This document shows positions 8,454 to 15,628 of a DNA stretch of 39,774 nucleotides, in pieces. The notes beneath the pieces are model-generated. The model did not search any database, was not told the DNA's origin, and was given only the letters and a program-made list of their open reading frames with translations. Positions within the stretch are counted from its first letter, which is position 1. Every line of letters begins with the position of its first letter. Where the stretch lies: positions 1-39,774 of the forward strand of contig CANAJP010000013.1 of NCBI GenBank assembly GCA_947361615.1, given 5' to 3'. This stretch comes from an uncultured Candidatus Melainabacteria bacterium. Its GTDB lineage: Bacteria; Cyanobacteriota; Vampirovibrionia; Gastranaerophilales; Gastranaerophilaceae. Made by a program: the position numbers and the translations under genes.

Positions 8454-8489
8454 AAAACGGCGGGAGTTTAAAAAAACTCCCGCCGTTTT
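8454..8489. terminator. Bidirectional rho-independent terminator
   Basis: A perfect 16-bp stem (AAAACGGCGGGAGTTT and its complement) with an AAAA loop sits between the convergent prepilin gene and the DUF1858 gene. A/T runs on both sides make it usable from either strand. Confidence 0.92.
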
Positions 8490-8491
8490 AA

Positions 8492-8689
8492 CTATTTTAT
8501 AAGCGCGTTGATTTCGTCAACCATCGCGTCAGCGTCAAATCCGTGAACTTTCGCGCCGGCTTCAAGGTTTTCAAAGTGTGCTGCTGCGCAGCCAATGCAA
8601 CCTAAACCGTATTTTCTGAATACTTCTACGCTTTCAGGACAAGAGTTTACAATGTCCATTATGTTCATATCTTTTGAAATTTTTCCCAT
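8492..8689 (-). CDS. DUF1858 redox-disulfide domain protein
   Basis: A 65-residue single-domain protein of the DUF1858 family (hybrid-cluster-protein-associated disulfide domain). The start MGKISKDMNIMDIVNSCPE and the CIGC pair at residues 31-34, in the context RKYGLGCIGCAAAHFE, are the family hallmarks. The CxxC pair probably does thiol/disulfide or metal chemistry, but the partner is unknown; no hybrid cluster protein gene is seen nearby. The ribosome binding site is strong (AAAGGGGAAG). Its upstream leader contains repeat copy R2 and the flanking palindrome 8715-8736, which could affect expression. Confidence 0.88.
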   Translation of the reverse strand: MGKISKDMNIMDIVNSCPESVEVFRKYGLGCIGCAAAHFENLEAGAKVHGFDADAMVDEINALIK

Positions 8690-8734
8690 TTTCTTCCCCT
8701 TTCATTTGTTCGAGAAAGGCTCGCTAGCGAGCCT

Positions 8735-8830
8735 TTAGAGTGGCGTGTTAGACAGCGCAGTCGCGGGTTGGCTTGCGTGAGCAAGACAAGCAGGCGACGG
8801 AGAACTGCTTTTAATTGACTTTCCAGCCAT
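8735..8830 (-). CDS. 31-codon micro-ORF made mostly of repeat R2
   Basis: ATG 8830 opens MAGKSIKSSSPSPAC, continues through LAHASQPATALSNTPL, and stops at TAA (8735-8737), just where the 22-base palindrome begins. The peptide matches residues 6-30 of the MurD extension closely. No clear ribosome binding site is visible, so this may be a decayed gene start or an untranslated copy rather than a working gene. Confidence 0.35.
   Translation of the reverse strand: MAGKSIKSSSPSPACLAHASQPATALSNTPL
8738..8812 (-). repeat. Copy R2 of the ~75-bp structured repeat, with perfect flanking palindrome
   Basis: The inner stem is CTTGC-GTGA-GCAAG, the middle stem is GTCGC/GCGAC, and an outer pairing GCAGT/ACTGC is also possible. 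One base to the left (8715-8736) is a perfect 22-base palindrome made of AAAGGCTCGCT and AGCGAGCCTTT. The copy lies in the leader of the DUF1858 gene, in the same orientation to its gene as R1, R3 and R4. Confidence 0.87.
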
Positions 8831-8866
8831 TTTCATTAAACATTATACACGAAAGTTGGAGGTAGT

Positions 8867-9046
8867 ATGGAATTTTTCAAAAATCTGTTTACAAATGATA
8901 ACAGTATAATCGGGCTTTGCGGATTTGAGCAGGAAGATGAAGGCGTACCGATATTTAACAGAGTTTTTGAGGATTGTAATTATGCCCCGCCGGTTAATTT
9001 GATGTACAAAAACCAGCAGCACCTCAAAAATATTTTCGGGTGTTAA
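8867..9046 (+). CDS. Small protein of unknown function, 59 aa
   Basis: The ATG at 8867 follows an excellent ribosome binding site (GGAGG, five bases away). The frame encodes 59 residues starting MEFFKNLFTNDNSIIGLCGF and ending LKNIFGC. It has no signal peptide or membrane helix, three cysteines, and a mildly acidic middle. I do not recognise a family. It lies between the DUF1858 gene (opposite strand) and another small gene on its own strand. Confidence 0.65.
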   Translation: MEFFKNLFTNDNSIIGLCGFEQEDEGVPIFNRVFEDCNYAPPVNLMYKNQQHLKNIFGC

Positions 9047-9133
9047 TATTTCTTAATATTTGCGTGTAAAAAAGCAATTCCCCAAAACAAAAATTCTTTA
9101 TAATAATATAGGGAATTATTTTGGGATAAGACT

Positions 9134-9325
9134 ATGTCATTAAATGTACAAGCTGTAAATATTAATAGTATTGGTCGTAAGCCGTTATTCAACGCTTATA
9201 ACTACAACCCTGAAAAATTTGTGCAAAATTCTTATGCTGTTAAGGGTGACTTACAACATCCTGAAAGTCGTACAAATTACGGTGCTGATGATAACCGCGG
9301 AATGGGCGTTTATTATCTGGCGTAA
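9134..9325 (+). CDS. Small protein of unknown function, 63 aa
   Basis: Starts MSLNVQAVNINSIGRKPLFN and ends GMGVYYLA. It is polar and Asn/Tyr-rich, with no signal peptide. A TATAAT at about 9100 and a weak purine stretch (GGGATAAG) precede it. Its stop codon directly abuts the stop of the convergent gene 9326-9607. The N-terminal style (a short polar protein naming no known domain) is similar to that neighbour, so the two may be lineage-specific. No function can be assigned. Confidence 0.6.
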   Translation: MSLNVQAVNINSIGRKPLFNAYNYNPEKFVQNSYAVKGDLQHPESRTNYGADDNRGMGVYYLA

Positions 9326-9607
9326 TCAGGCGATGAAGTCAAATTTTTGCGCTCTGGTTTCGTCCTTTACGTTTGGGTGTAAAAGATTAAAATTGTTGCC
9401 GTCTACCTGTGCAAACGGGTTGGCGGTTTGTGTGTTTGAGCGTCCGTAGGTCAAAAGGCTTCCGAATGTTTTGTCTACGCGGCCTGCGCCGGTTTTATTC
9501 TGCAAATCCTGAATGAATTCGGGCGGATACCCGCGTTGTGCTTGAAAATTCACAGCCCCGACACGCTCGTAGTATTGATTTGTTTTGTTGTCTACTGCTG
9601 AAATCAT
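9326..9607 (-). CDS. Small protein of unknown function, 93 aa
   Basis: Starts MISAVDNKTNQYYERVGAVN after a good ribosome binding site (GGAGAGAAG). It is polar, rich in Asn/Gln, with no cysteines, membrane segments or signal peptide; it ends KDETRAQKFDFIA. Its stop abuts the stop of the convergent 63-residue gene with no base between. I recognise no family. Confidence 0.65.
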   Translation of the reverse strand: MISAVDNKTNQYYERVGAVNFQAQRGYPPEFIQDLQNKTGAGRVDKTFGSLLTYGRSNTQTANPFAQVDGNNFNLLHPNVKDETRAQKFDFIA

Positions 9608-9678
9608 ACTTCTCTCCTCATAAATATTAAGGATTTTGAGGCAAGAGAATTTCAGATTTTTTTAAAAAATTTACAAAC

Positions 9679-10305
9679 TTAATAAATCGGTAGGTAGCCG
9701 GAATATTTCAAAGAATTTAATTTTTCGTAATAGCTGATTTGGGTTGCGCTGCCGGTTTTTATGTAAAAGTTGAAAATTTTGTCTTTCGGTAGATTCAGCG
9801 CAGAAACTATTGCCGCCTGAATTACATCGGGATAAGTCACAAGTATAATACGGTTTCCGATGTTTTCTTGTATAATCTTTTCGATTGAAGCGCCGACGCG
9901 GTCGACAAATTCCGTTAGAGTTTCTGCGTTAGGACAAATCCTTTCGTCAGGTTCGTTGACAAATTTTTCAAGTGTTTCCGGCTGGTTTTTCACGATTTGT
10001 TTAAGTGTCATATTGTTCCAGTTACCGCATAGCAATGGTTTTAATTCGTCAATAACTTCTATGTTTGATTTGTAGAGTTTCGCAATAATTTCGGCACTTT
10101 CCACTGCACGTGTGCCGCAGGAAGAATATATTTTGTCGTTTTTTACAGAACGTTTTTTCAGGAAAAGACAAATTTTTTCCATTTCTTCATAGCCGGCTTC
10201 GTTTAAAGGCGGGTAATTTTCGCAGTTAGAGTAACGGTTTTCTTCCGAGTAAATCGTTGCTCCATGGGCTATAAATGTTATTTTGCAGCGTCTGTTGAAA
10301 AACAT
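9679..10305 (-). CDS. Histidine-phosphatase-fold protein with degraded catalytic motifs
   Basis: The fold is that of the phosphoglycerate mutase/histidine phosphatase superfamily. The order of elements fits: ITFIAHGAT, then IYSSCGTRAVESAEII, then ILVTYPDVIQAAIV. The usual RHG is AHG, so the phosphate-binding Arg is lost although the nucleophilic His remains. The second catalytic His (normally SHGG or similar) is replaced in VTYPD. Activity is therefore doubtful, and a binding or regulatory role is possible. I chose ATG 10305 (MFFNRRCK, 208 aa) because GAGGA lies seven bases upstream; a longer frame from TTG 10374 would run through repeat R3 in a different reading frame from the other copies. 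Confidence 0.75.
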   Translation of the reverse strand: MFFNRRCKITFIAHGATIYSEENRYSNCENYPPLNEAGYEEMEKICLFLKKRSVKNDKIYSSCGTRAVESAEIIAKLYKSNIEVIDELKPLLCGNWNNMTLKQIVKNQPETLEKFVNEPDERICPNAETLTEFVDRVGASIEKIIQENIGNRIILVTYPDVIQAAIVSALNLPKDKIFNFYIKTGSATQISYYEKLNSLKYSGYLPIY

Positions 10306-10323
10306 AAAATATCCTCTTTTCCC

Positions 10324-10397
10324 GAGTGGCGTACTAGACAGCGAGCCACGGGTTGGCACACGTGAGTGTGACAAACAGGTGGCGAAGTACTGCTTTT
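10324..10397 (-). repeat. Copy R3 of the structured repeat, in the leader of the histidine-phosphatase-like gene
   Basis: The sequence has diverged but the pairing is kept: inner stem CACAC-GTGA-GTGTG and middle stem GCCAC/GTGGC, both changed on both sides relative to R2. It is one base shorter than R1 and R2, so the SNTPL reading frame is lost; this copy is probably untranslated. A minus-strand TATAAT lies a few bases upstream of it (about 10403-10408), so the transcript may begin with the repeat. No palindrome flanks this copy. Confidence 0.8.
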
Positions 10398-10416
10398 CTT
10401 TATTATAACATATTTT

Positions 10417-11388
10417 TTATATGTTGAATAGTGCAAAAGTAAGATTTTCTATAACGCTAGGGGCTTGAATGTCGAGGGCAGCCTGTTTTTTTGCAATACT
10501 TACAGCTTTAAGGTCGGAAAGAAGCTTAACACGAAGTTGGCCGTTTTGATAATTACTTTTTAATAATGAATTGAGATAGCTTTCGACCTGATTAATTGTG
10601 GTATCAAAGCCATTTTCTTTGATTATTGCGAGAAGTTCGTCTTTGAAGTCCCAGAGTTCGTTTTTGTCGCGTGACATGTATCCGTCCATCAGGCTTGAAA
10701 CAAGTGAGAATTCACGGTTTTCTTCCATTTGTGCGGGAACAAAGAAACATTGTGAGCGTGAAACGATTGTTGAAATCATATCGGTTTTGTCTTTTGTCAA
10801 AAATATAAAAGTTGTGTTTGACGGTGGTTCTTCAAAGGTTTTGAGAAGCGAGTTTGCTGCTTCTTCCTGAAAAACGCGGTAATTTATTCCCTGAACATTG
10901 CCCTCGTCGTCTTTGTCGCAGAAAATTATTACGCGATGATAGTCAGAGGTTACCATAAGGTCTTTTTTGATTTCTTGAGTTTGACGGACAGAAATTACGG
11001 TTTTTGTTTTGTCGTGGGTTGTTTTGTAATCGACTCTAGATACCGTTCTGACTGCAGGATGTTGGTTTTCTCTAATCCATTTGCAATTCAGGCATTCGCA
11101 GGTTTGCGTACCGTTTTCTTTGCAGTTTAAAAGTCTTGCAACTTCAAGTGCAAGTTCGTATTGTGCAGGCGCATCACTTCCAAAAAACAAAATACAGTGC
11201 GAAATTTTAGAAACATTTTCATGGCTGAAATATTTCATTAAAAAAGGGTATTTATCGCCCAAGAAAATTTCACGGCTTGGTTTCGTGAAATTTTCGAGTG
11301 GTGTATTAGACAGCGCAGCCGTGCGCGACCCGCGGTTCAGCGGGGCGGAAGCGGCGGAGTACTGCTTTTCATCGTACAAAGAAGGCAT
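10417..11388 (-). CDS. holB: DNA polymerase III delta' subunit (HolB-like), with repeat-derived N-terminal extension
   Basis: A clamp-loader AAA+ family subunit. Recognisable parts are ISHCILFFGSDAPAQYELAL (about 60-80) in place of a canonical Walker A, the zinc-type cluster CKENGTQTCECLNC (about 90-105), KTVISVRQTQEIKKDL, and EEAANSLLKTFEEPPSNTTF with SRSQCF, which are delta'/DnaX signatures. The loss of a GKT loop fits delta'. Residues about 8-33, ending AALSNTPLEN, come from repeat R4. The start ATG 11388 has AGAGGTGG upstream and overlaps holA by 20 bases. An alternative start at MKYFSHEN (about codon 52) lacks a ribosome binding site. Confidence 0.85.
   Translation of the reverse strand: MPSLYDEKQYSAASAPLNRGSRTAALSNTPLENFTKPSREIFLGDKYPFLMKYFSHENVSKISHCILFFGSDAPAQYELALEVARLLNCKENGTQTCECLNCKWIRENQHPAVRTVSRVDYKTTHDKTKTVISVRQTQEIKKDLMVTSDYHRVIIFCDKDDEGNVQGINYRVFQEEAANSLLKTFEEPPSNTTFIFLTKDKTDMISTIVSRSQCFFVPAQMEENREFSLVSSLMDGYMSRDKNELWDFKDELLAIIKENGFDTTINQVESYLNSLLKSNYQNGQLRVKLLSDLKAVSIAKKQAALDIQAPSVIENLTFALFNI
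11296..11369 (-). repeat. Copy R4 of the structured repeat, at the holA-holB junction
   Basis: It starts exactly at the last base of the holA stop codon (TGA, then AAAGCAG) and runs into the holB N-terminus in frame. The inner stem is CCCGC-GGTTCA-GCGGG and the middle stem is GCCGT/GCGGC with one G-U pair. A 12-bp hairpin with a nine-base loop (11263-11295, GAAAATTTCACG / CGTGAAATTTTC) touches it directly, at the same side as the palindromes of R1 and R2. Confidence 0.82.
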
Positions 11389-12319
11389 TTGCCACCTCTC
11401 TTTCTACATCGAGTGCCTGACCGCTTTTGATACGGTATTCGCAAGTCGTAAGGTTTTCTTTAAGTTTAGTTAGGTCGCGAAGTGATGTGTTTTTCATCTT
11501 TTGAAGCGTTAATTTGATTACATATTCGTTCATTCCTGTCAGGCGCGTTAGGTCAAAATTGTTTAGTTTTGACTTTGACTTGAGCGTAACCCATTTTCTT
11601 ACCATTGTTTGAAGTGTTGCAAGAATTTTAATCGGGTGGTCTTTATCCAGAAGTTTTTTGTATTCCAGAAGCGCTGTATCGTATTGCATTTGCATTAAAG
11701 CGTCAGATAGCGCGAATAAGTCTTCATTATTTGTACAAATTTCTTTTACATCGTTTTCGTCAGCAGTGTCTTTCGGGTGGACTGAAATCGCAAGTTTTTG
11801 GATTTCAGAATCAAGCTGGCGCAGGTTGTTGCCTATCATTGAAATAAGTGTTTGAACGGCGTTTTGTGTAAGGTTCAGTTTGTAACCCTTTGCCTGTTTT
11901 GAAATCCACGCTGAAAGTTCCGGTTTGTAGGTCGGAATAGTCGGAAACTCTTTTGAGTTTTGTTTTACCAGAAGTTTGAATAATTTTCTGCGCGAATCCA
12001 GTTTTTTGCCTTCATCGCGCGGAATTTTAGCGGTAAAAACTATATCAAGGCTTTCGTTATTGTCTTCGAGAGCTTCGGTAATCTGTTTAATTTCTTTATC
12101 TTCAAAGGTTTCGGAAAAATATTTAACGCACTCAATTACGATAAGCATTTTTCCGAACATCATCGGTTGGCTGCGCAAAATAGCCATAAGGTCAGGAAAT
12201 TTCGGATGGTCATAGGTCTTGAAACTCATTTCAAGAAAATTAGGATCGAGTTCTTTTTTAAGCTTTTCGACCTCTAAATCAATATTAAAATCTTCATCTC
12301 CGTAGAAAAAATAAATCAT
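11369..12319 (-). CDS. holA: DNA polymerase III delta subunit (HolA-like)
   Basis: The clamp-opening subunit of the replicative clamp loader. The N-terminus MIYFFYGDEDFNIDLEVEKL matches the usual delta start, where a degenerate GxE/D replaces the P-loop. The C-terminal third, with PIKILATLQTMVRKWVTLK and an all-helical end, is typical of HolA. I chose ATG 12319 (316 residues, AGGG four bases upstream) over an upstream in-frame ATG at 12361, which adds 14 residues that the family lacks. It overlaps holB by 20 bases, so the two clamp-loader subunits are translated from one message. Confidence 0.88.
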   Translation of the reverse strand: MIYFFYGDEDFNIDLEVEKLKKELDPNFLEMSFKTYDHPKFPDLMAILRSQPMMFGKMLIVIECVKYFSETFEDKEIKQITEALEDNNESLDIVFTAKIPRDEGKKLDSRRKLFKLLVKQNSKEFPTIPTYKPELSAWISKQAKGYKLNLTQNAVQTLISMIGNNLRQLDSEIQKLAISVHPKDTADENDVKEICTNNEDLFALSDALMQMQYDTALLEYKKLLDKDHPIKILATLQTMVRKWVTLKSKSKLNNFDLTRLTGMNEYVIKLTLQKMKNTSLRDLTKLKENLTTCEYRIKSGQALDVEREVANAFFVR

Positions 12320-12372
12320 AATCCCTAACACAATTTTAGCAACAGAAAACATAAAAGGCAAGTTGTAAATGA

Positions 12373-12390
12373 GGCGGGAAATTTCCCGCC
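12373..12390. terminator. GC-rich palindrome after the glucokinase gene
   Basis: A perfect 18-base palindrome (GGCGGGAAA / TTTCCCGCC) lies just past the ROK gene stop on the minus strand and upstream of holA. There is no clear T run on the minus strand, so it may be a weak terminator or a transcript-end hairpin. Confidence 0.45.
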
Positions 12391-12399
12391 CCGCAAAGT

Positions 12400-13350
12400 T
12401 TAGTTTTCAATCAAAAGACTTGCTCCGATGACACCTGCAGTGTTTCCAAGTTGTGCCGCAACAACTTCGACTGCTCCGCCTGCGATTTCCATTGCACGGT
12501 CTTTTATCGTGTTTCTGACAGGTTCAAGGAAGATTTCGCCAGCGTCTGCCACACCGCCGCCGATGATTACACGTTCAGGGTTAAGCAGGTTTACAACGCT
12601 TGCAAGGCCTATACCCAAGTATTCGCCCATCGTTTTAAAAATTCGCTGTGCAACTTTATCGCCAGATTTTGCAGCTTCCGCTACGATATAGGCTGAAATC
12701 TCAGGGTTTGCAAGTTCTCTGTATTTAGTAGACTTGCCGCCTTTGATGTAATCTTCTGCCATCGCAACGATTGATGGGGCTGAAACAAATGCTTCCATAC
12801 AGCCTGTGTCACCGCAACCACACATAGGGCCGTCATGCATTTGAAGTTTAATGTGGCCGATTTCACCGGCTGCGTTGCTTGCACCGCGAACAACTTTGCC
12901 ATTGATAATCAAACCTGAACCAACACCTGTTCCAACAGTTACGCAAACGAGGTTCTGGCAGCCTTTTCCTGCACCTGCAAAGTATTCGCCAAGTGCCGCA
13001 CATCTTGCGTCGTTATCTATTCTTGTCGGGATATGAAATTCATCTTCAAGCATTTTAGCAATAGGAACATTTACCCAGCCAGGAATGTTTGGAAGAAGTT
13101 TCACAATGCCGTTTTGACAGTCAACCTGACCGGGGAAACCAAAACCAATACCTTGAATTTCTTTTGCTTCGGTTTTAGTTTCTTTCATCAGGTCGTAGAT
13201 TGCCTGTTTAATATTGTTAACTGTGTATTCATAACCCATTTCCGCGCGTGTCGGAACCGAGTTTGAATAGATTATCTGCCCCTCGTCGGTTACGAGTGCA
13301 ATTTTAACGTTTGTACCGCCAACATCAATACCAATTCTCTTCTTTACCAT
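12400..13350 (-). CDS. glcK: ROK-family glucokinase
   Basis: It most likely phosphorylates glucose with ATP in the cytoplasm, feeding glycolysis. The N-terminal ATP-binding segment RIGIDVGGTNVKIAL (5-19) and the second phosphate motif CVTVGTGVGSGLIING (136-151) fit the ROK fold. The catalytic Asp is in IDNDARC (Asp114). GEIGH (163-167) supplies the zinc His, and CGCGDTGCMEAF (177-188) supplies the three zinc cysteines. There is no N-terminal helix-turn-helix, so it is a kinase rather than a ROK repressor. The 316-residue length is normal. Substrate specificity (glucose or another hexose) is inferred from the closest family pattern, not proven. Confidence 0.9.
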   Translation of the reverse strand: MVKKRIGIDVGGTNVKIALVTDEGQIIYSNSVPTRAEMGYEYTVNNIKQAIYDLMKETKTEAKEIQGIGFGFPGQVDCQNGIVKLLPNIPGWVNVPIAKMLEDEFHIPTRIDNDARCAALGEYFAGAGKGCQNLVCVTVGTGVGSGLIINGKVVRGASNAAGEIGHIKLQMHDGPMCGCGDTGCMEAFVSAPSIVAMAEDYIKGGKSTKYRELANPEISAYIVAEAAKSGDKVAQRIFKTMGEYLGIGLASVVNLLNPERVIIGGGVADAGEIFLEPVRNTIKDRAMEIAGGAVEVVAAQLGNTAGVIGASLLIEN

Positions 13351-13395
13351 ATTATTGTACTCCCTTTGAGAGAAATTTTATGATAAAATTAAGTT

Positions 13396-14313
13396 TTATT
13401 CAAGCACTTCTTTCAGGTGCGAGAATCTTTTGCTTTCTCTGATTTTTTTGAGTGCAACGTTTTCAAGTTGTCGAATTCTTTCTTTTGAATATCCCAGACT
13501 CTGGCCCAGTTGCTCAAGGGTTTTGGTTGTGGTGTTGTCAATTCCGAAGCGGCAGCGGATAATCTCTTTTTCTTTGTCGTTCAGAATTGTCATTAATTCA
13601 TCGATATTTTTACGAACGATTTTATCGTTGGTTTGGATTTCGGGTGATTTGTATTTTGTATCTTCCAGATAATCCATTACGTTCAAATCGTCTGTTACGG
13701 GCGTTTCAAGGCTTATTGGCTCTTTTAAAATCGCGCGTTTGATTTGTACAACTTTATCCAACGGCAAATCCATTGCCTCTGCAATTTCCTGTTCGGTGGG
13801 TTCAATGCCTGTTTTGATAAGAAGTTTCGACTTTGTTTTGTTGTATTTGCGAATTTTGTCAATCATGTGTACAGGAATACGAATTGATCTTGCGTTGTTG
13901 GCAATCGCGCGCATAATGGTTTGCTTAATCCACCAGGTTGCATAAGTTGAAAACTTGAAGTTTTTCGAGTAATCAAATTTTTCTGCGGCTTTGATTAAAC
14001 CAAGCGCGCCTTCTTGAACAAGATCCATAAAAAGAATTCCCTGTCCGATGTATTTTTTTGCAATACTTACAACAAGCCTGAGGTTTGCTTTGACAAGCTT
14101 TTTCTTGGCAAGTTCGGCTTTTAATCCTTTTTCTTCCTGAATTTGTCGTCCGAGTTCTTTCTCCTCGTCTGGTTTCAGAAGTTTAATTTTACCGATACTT
14201 TTGAGATACATCTGTAAAATATCTTCTTCGTGAGCGATACAACTAAAAGTTTTCGGCTCATCTTCCATTTCGTCTAAAAATTCAAAATTCTCGTTAAGCT
14301 TACATAAATCCAT
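13396..14313 (-). CDS. RpoD-like sigma-70 factor (short, group 1/2 type)
   Basis: It directs RNA polymerase to -10/-35 promoters. Region 1.2 ([16 protein letters not shown]), region 2 ([16 protein letters not shown] through [18 protein letters not shown]), region 3 ([11 protein letters not shown]) and region 4 with the helix-turn-helix ([20 protein letters not shown]) are all present. The protein lacks region 1.1 and the long non-conserved insert, giving only 305 residues. It could be the primary sigma factor of a reduced genome or a group 2 paralogue; the window alone does not decide this. The start ATG 14313 has AGGAG nearby. It lies downstream of rnpB and its terminator on the same strand. 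Confidence 0.92.
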   Translation of the reverse strand: MDLCKLNENFEFLDEMEDEPKTFSCIAHEEDILQMYLKSIGKIKLLKPDEEKELGRQIQEEKGLKAELAKKKLVKANLRLVVSIAKKYIGQGILFMDLVQEGALGLIKAAEKFDYSKNFKFSTYATWWIKQTIMRAIANNARSIRIPVHMIDKIRKYNKTKSKLLIKTGIEPTEQEIAEAMDLPLDKVVQIKRAILKEPISLETPVTDDLNVMDYLEDTKYKSPEIQTNDKIVRKNIDELMTILNDKEKEIIRCRFGIDNTTTKTLEQLGQSLGYSKERIRQLENVALKKIRESKRFSHLKEVLE

Positions 14314-14372
14314 TTTACTCTCCTCTTAATTCTCTAATTGTCATGACGTGAGGTAGAGAAAAAAGTTGCATT

Positions 14373-14397
14373 AAAAAACCCCTCTTTTGAGGGGTTT
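14373..14397 (-). terminator. Rho-independent terminator of rnpB
   Basis: A nine-bp stem (AAACCCCTC / GAGGGGTTT) with a four-base loop is followed on the minus strand by a run of T. It begins a few bases after the mature 3' end of RNase P RNA and separates it from the sigma factor gene. Confidence 0.9.
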
Positions 14398-14401
14398 AAA
14401 A

Positions 14402-14751
14402 AATAAAGCAGGTCATAAGCCGTGTTCTGTTTCCCGGTAATCATCTGTCTTGGATTCACATTACTGTGAACCACCAGCGATTTTGTCTGAAGATGGCGGG
14501 CCGCCTTAACCTTCAATTTAATCTTGCATCCAATCGGGGGTTGCCTTGACGCGTTATCTCTCGACTCCGCCGGTAAGCTCTTACCTTACCGTTGCACCAT
14601 TGCCTGTGATTTGAAATCCATCGGCTGTATGTTTTCTGTGGTCCTATCCACCGGTTCACACCGTCCGGACTTTCTCCGGCGATTTGCCCTGAGATGCACG
14701 GACTTTCCTCACTCCCTTCGAGCGGAAGCGCGATTACCCGTCTGCTTTATT
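14402..14751 (-). ncRNA. rnpB: RNase P RNA (bacterial type A)
   Basis: The catalytic RNA that trims tRNA 5' leaders. Read on the minus strand, the 5' and 3' ends pair perfectly as helix P1 (AATAAAGCAG with CTGCTTTATT). The universal box GAGGAAAGTCCGTGC follows near the 5' end, then CCGGAGAAAGTCCGGACGG, and near the 3' end the conserved ACACGGCTTATGACCTGC. The ~350-nt length is normal. It starts only four bases after the stop of the prepilin gene, so its promoter must lie inside that gene or it is processed from a joint transcript. A terminator follows directly. Confidence 0.96.
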
Positions 14752-14755
14752 AAAA

Positions 14756-15445
14756 TTAGTCTTCATCACCGCCAATAAGTTTTGTTTTGCCGGAGAGAAT
14801 ATTGATAAACGCATCTTGTCCGCCAAGCACTTTTAATTGGCCGTTAGGTGTAATTGTGATTGAAATTCTGTCGAATTTTTTCTTCTGAACATTTTTTAAA
14901 TCTGAATTACAAGATGCTCCCCAAGTGTCTGCAGTACCGCACGCCTTTAATGAAGTACCGTTATAAGCGTTTACACCATCATCCTTACCATCAACATCTA
15001 TCTCAATTGTTCCGTTGGTAGTTGCAGATGTGCCGACTGTTTGAAGTCCGGAAATGTTCCAGGTCATACCATCCATAGTTGTGATTGTGGTTGGTGATGT
15101 TGTACCTGTACAAGCTGTAGCAAGATCATCTTTAATGTTTAATTTTGAGGCAAACAAACAAGGTAATTTAGCGCTGCCATTAATATTTATTGCTGCATTG
15201 AATGGGCTTTTTACTGCATCTCTGTTGTCAAAACCAACAGTACCATCTTTTTCCGGATAGTACGCTGCATCATTTATCAGGCTCTGAATTATAGTTTCTG
15301 TTGCGTAATATGCTTTTTTCATCATTATAGCATTTTTGTTCGGGGTCATTTGTAATATTACCGGAACCGATGCCGCGATAATTATGCCCAGAACAAGCAT
15401 TGCGATTAATATTTCGGATAAAGTGAATCCTTGTAATTTTCTCAT
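14756..15445 (-). CDS. Type IV prepilin-like (pseudopilin) protein
   Basis: The leader MRKLQG is cut by prepilin peptidase before FTLSEILIAMLVLGIIIAAS, which has the conserved Glu at mature position 5 and the hydrophobic assembly helix. The remaining ~200 residues are polar, with four cysteines (one pair in KACGTADTWGASCNSD) and no known domain. I chose ATG 15445 because GAGG is ten bases upstream; for the in-frame ATG 15454 the same site is one base away. It ends KLIGGDED just before rnpB. It probably belongs to a type IV pilus or type II secretion-like system encoded elsewhere. Confidence 0.88.
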   Translation of the reverse strand: MRKLQGFTLSEILIAMLVLGIIIAASVPVILQMTPNKNAIMMKKAYYATETIIQSLINDAAYYPEKDGTVGFDNRDAVKSPFNAAININGSAKLPCLFASKLNIKDDLATACTGTTSPTTITTMDGMTWNISGLQTVGTSATTNGTIEIDVDGKDDGVNAYNGTSLKACGTADTWGASCNSDLKNVQKKKFDRISITITPNGQLKVLGGQDAFINILSGKTKLIGGDED

Positions 15446-15628
15446 GATTTTCATACCTCGTAATGTTCACATTATATCATATTTGAATGAGTATTTCAAT
15501 ATGTGTTAAGTATATTGGTAAAAAGTTGAGGTTTTAGATGTTTTATTGCGCGTAGGTGGGATTTATTTATTTGCCTAATACCTGATAATGTATTTGTTAC
15601 TATTGGCCCACCGCCAGAAAGGACTATT

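Noticed and set aside
10306-10374. N-terminal extension of the histidine-phosphatase-like protein starting at TTG 10374
   Set aside because: It runs through repeat R3 in a frame different from the other translated copies, lacks a ribosome binding site, and the ATG at 10305 has a good one.
14334-14778. Open frames on both strands in this stretch
   Set aside because: They lie across RNase P RNA and its terminator; the RNA identity explains the sequence, and the frames have no supporting ribosome binding sites or family similarity.
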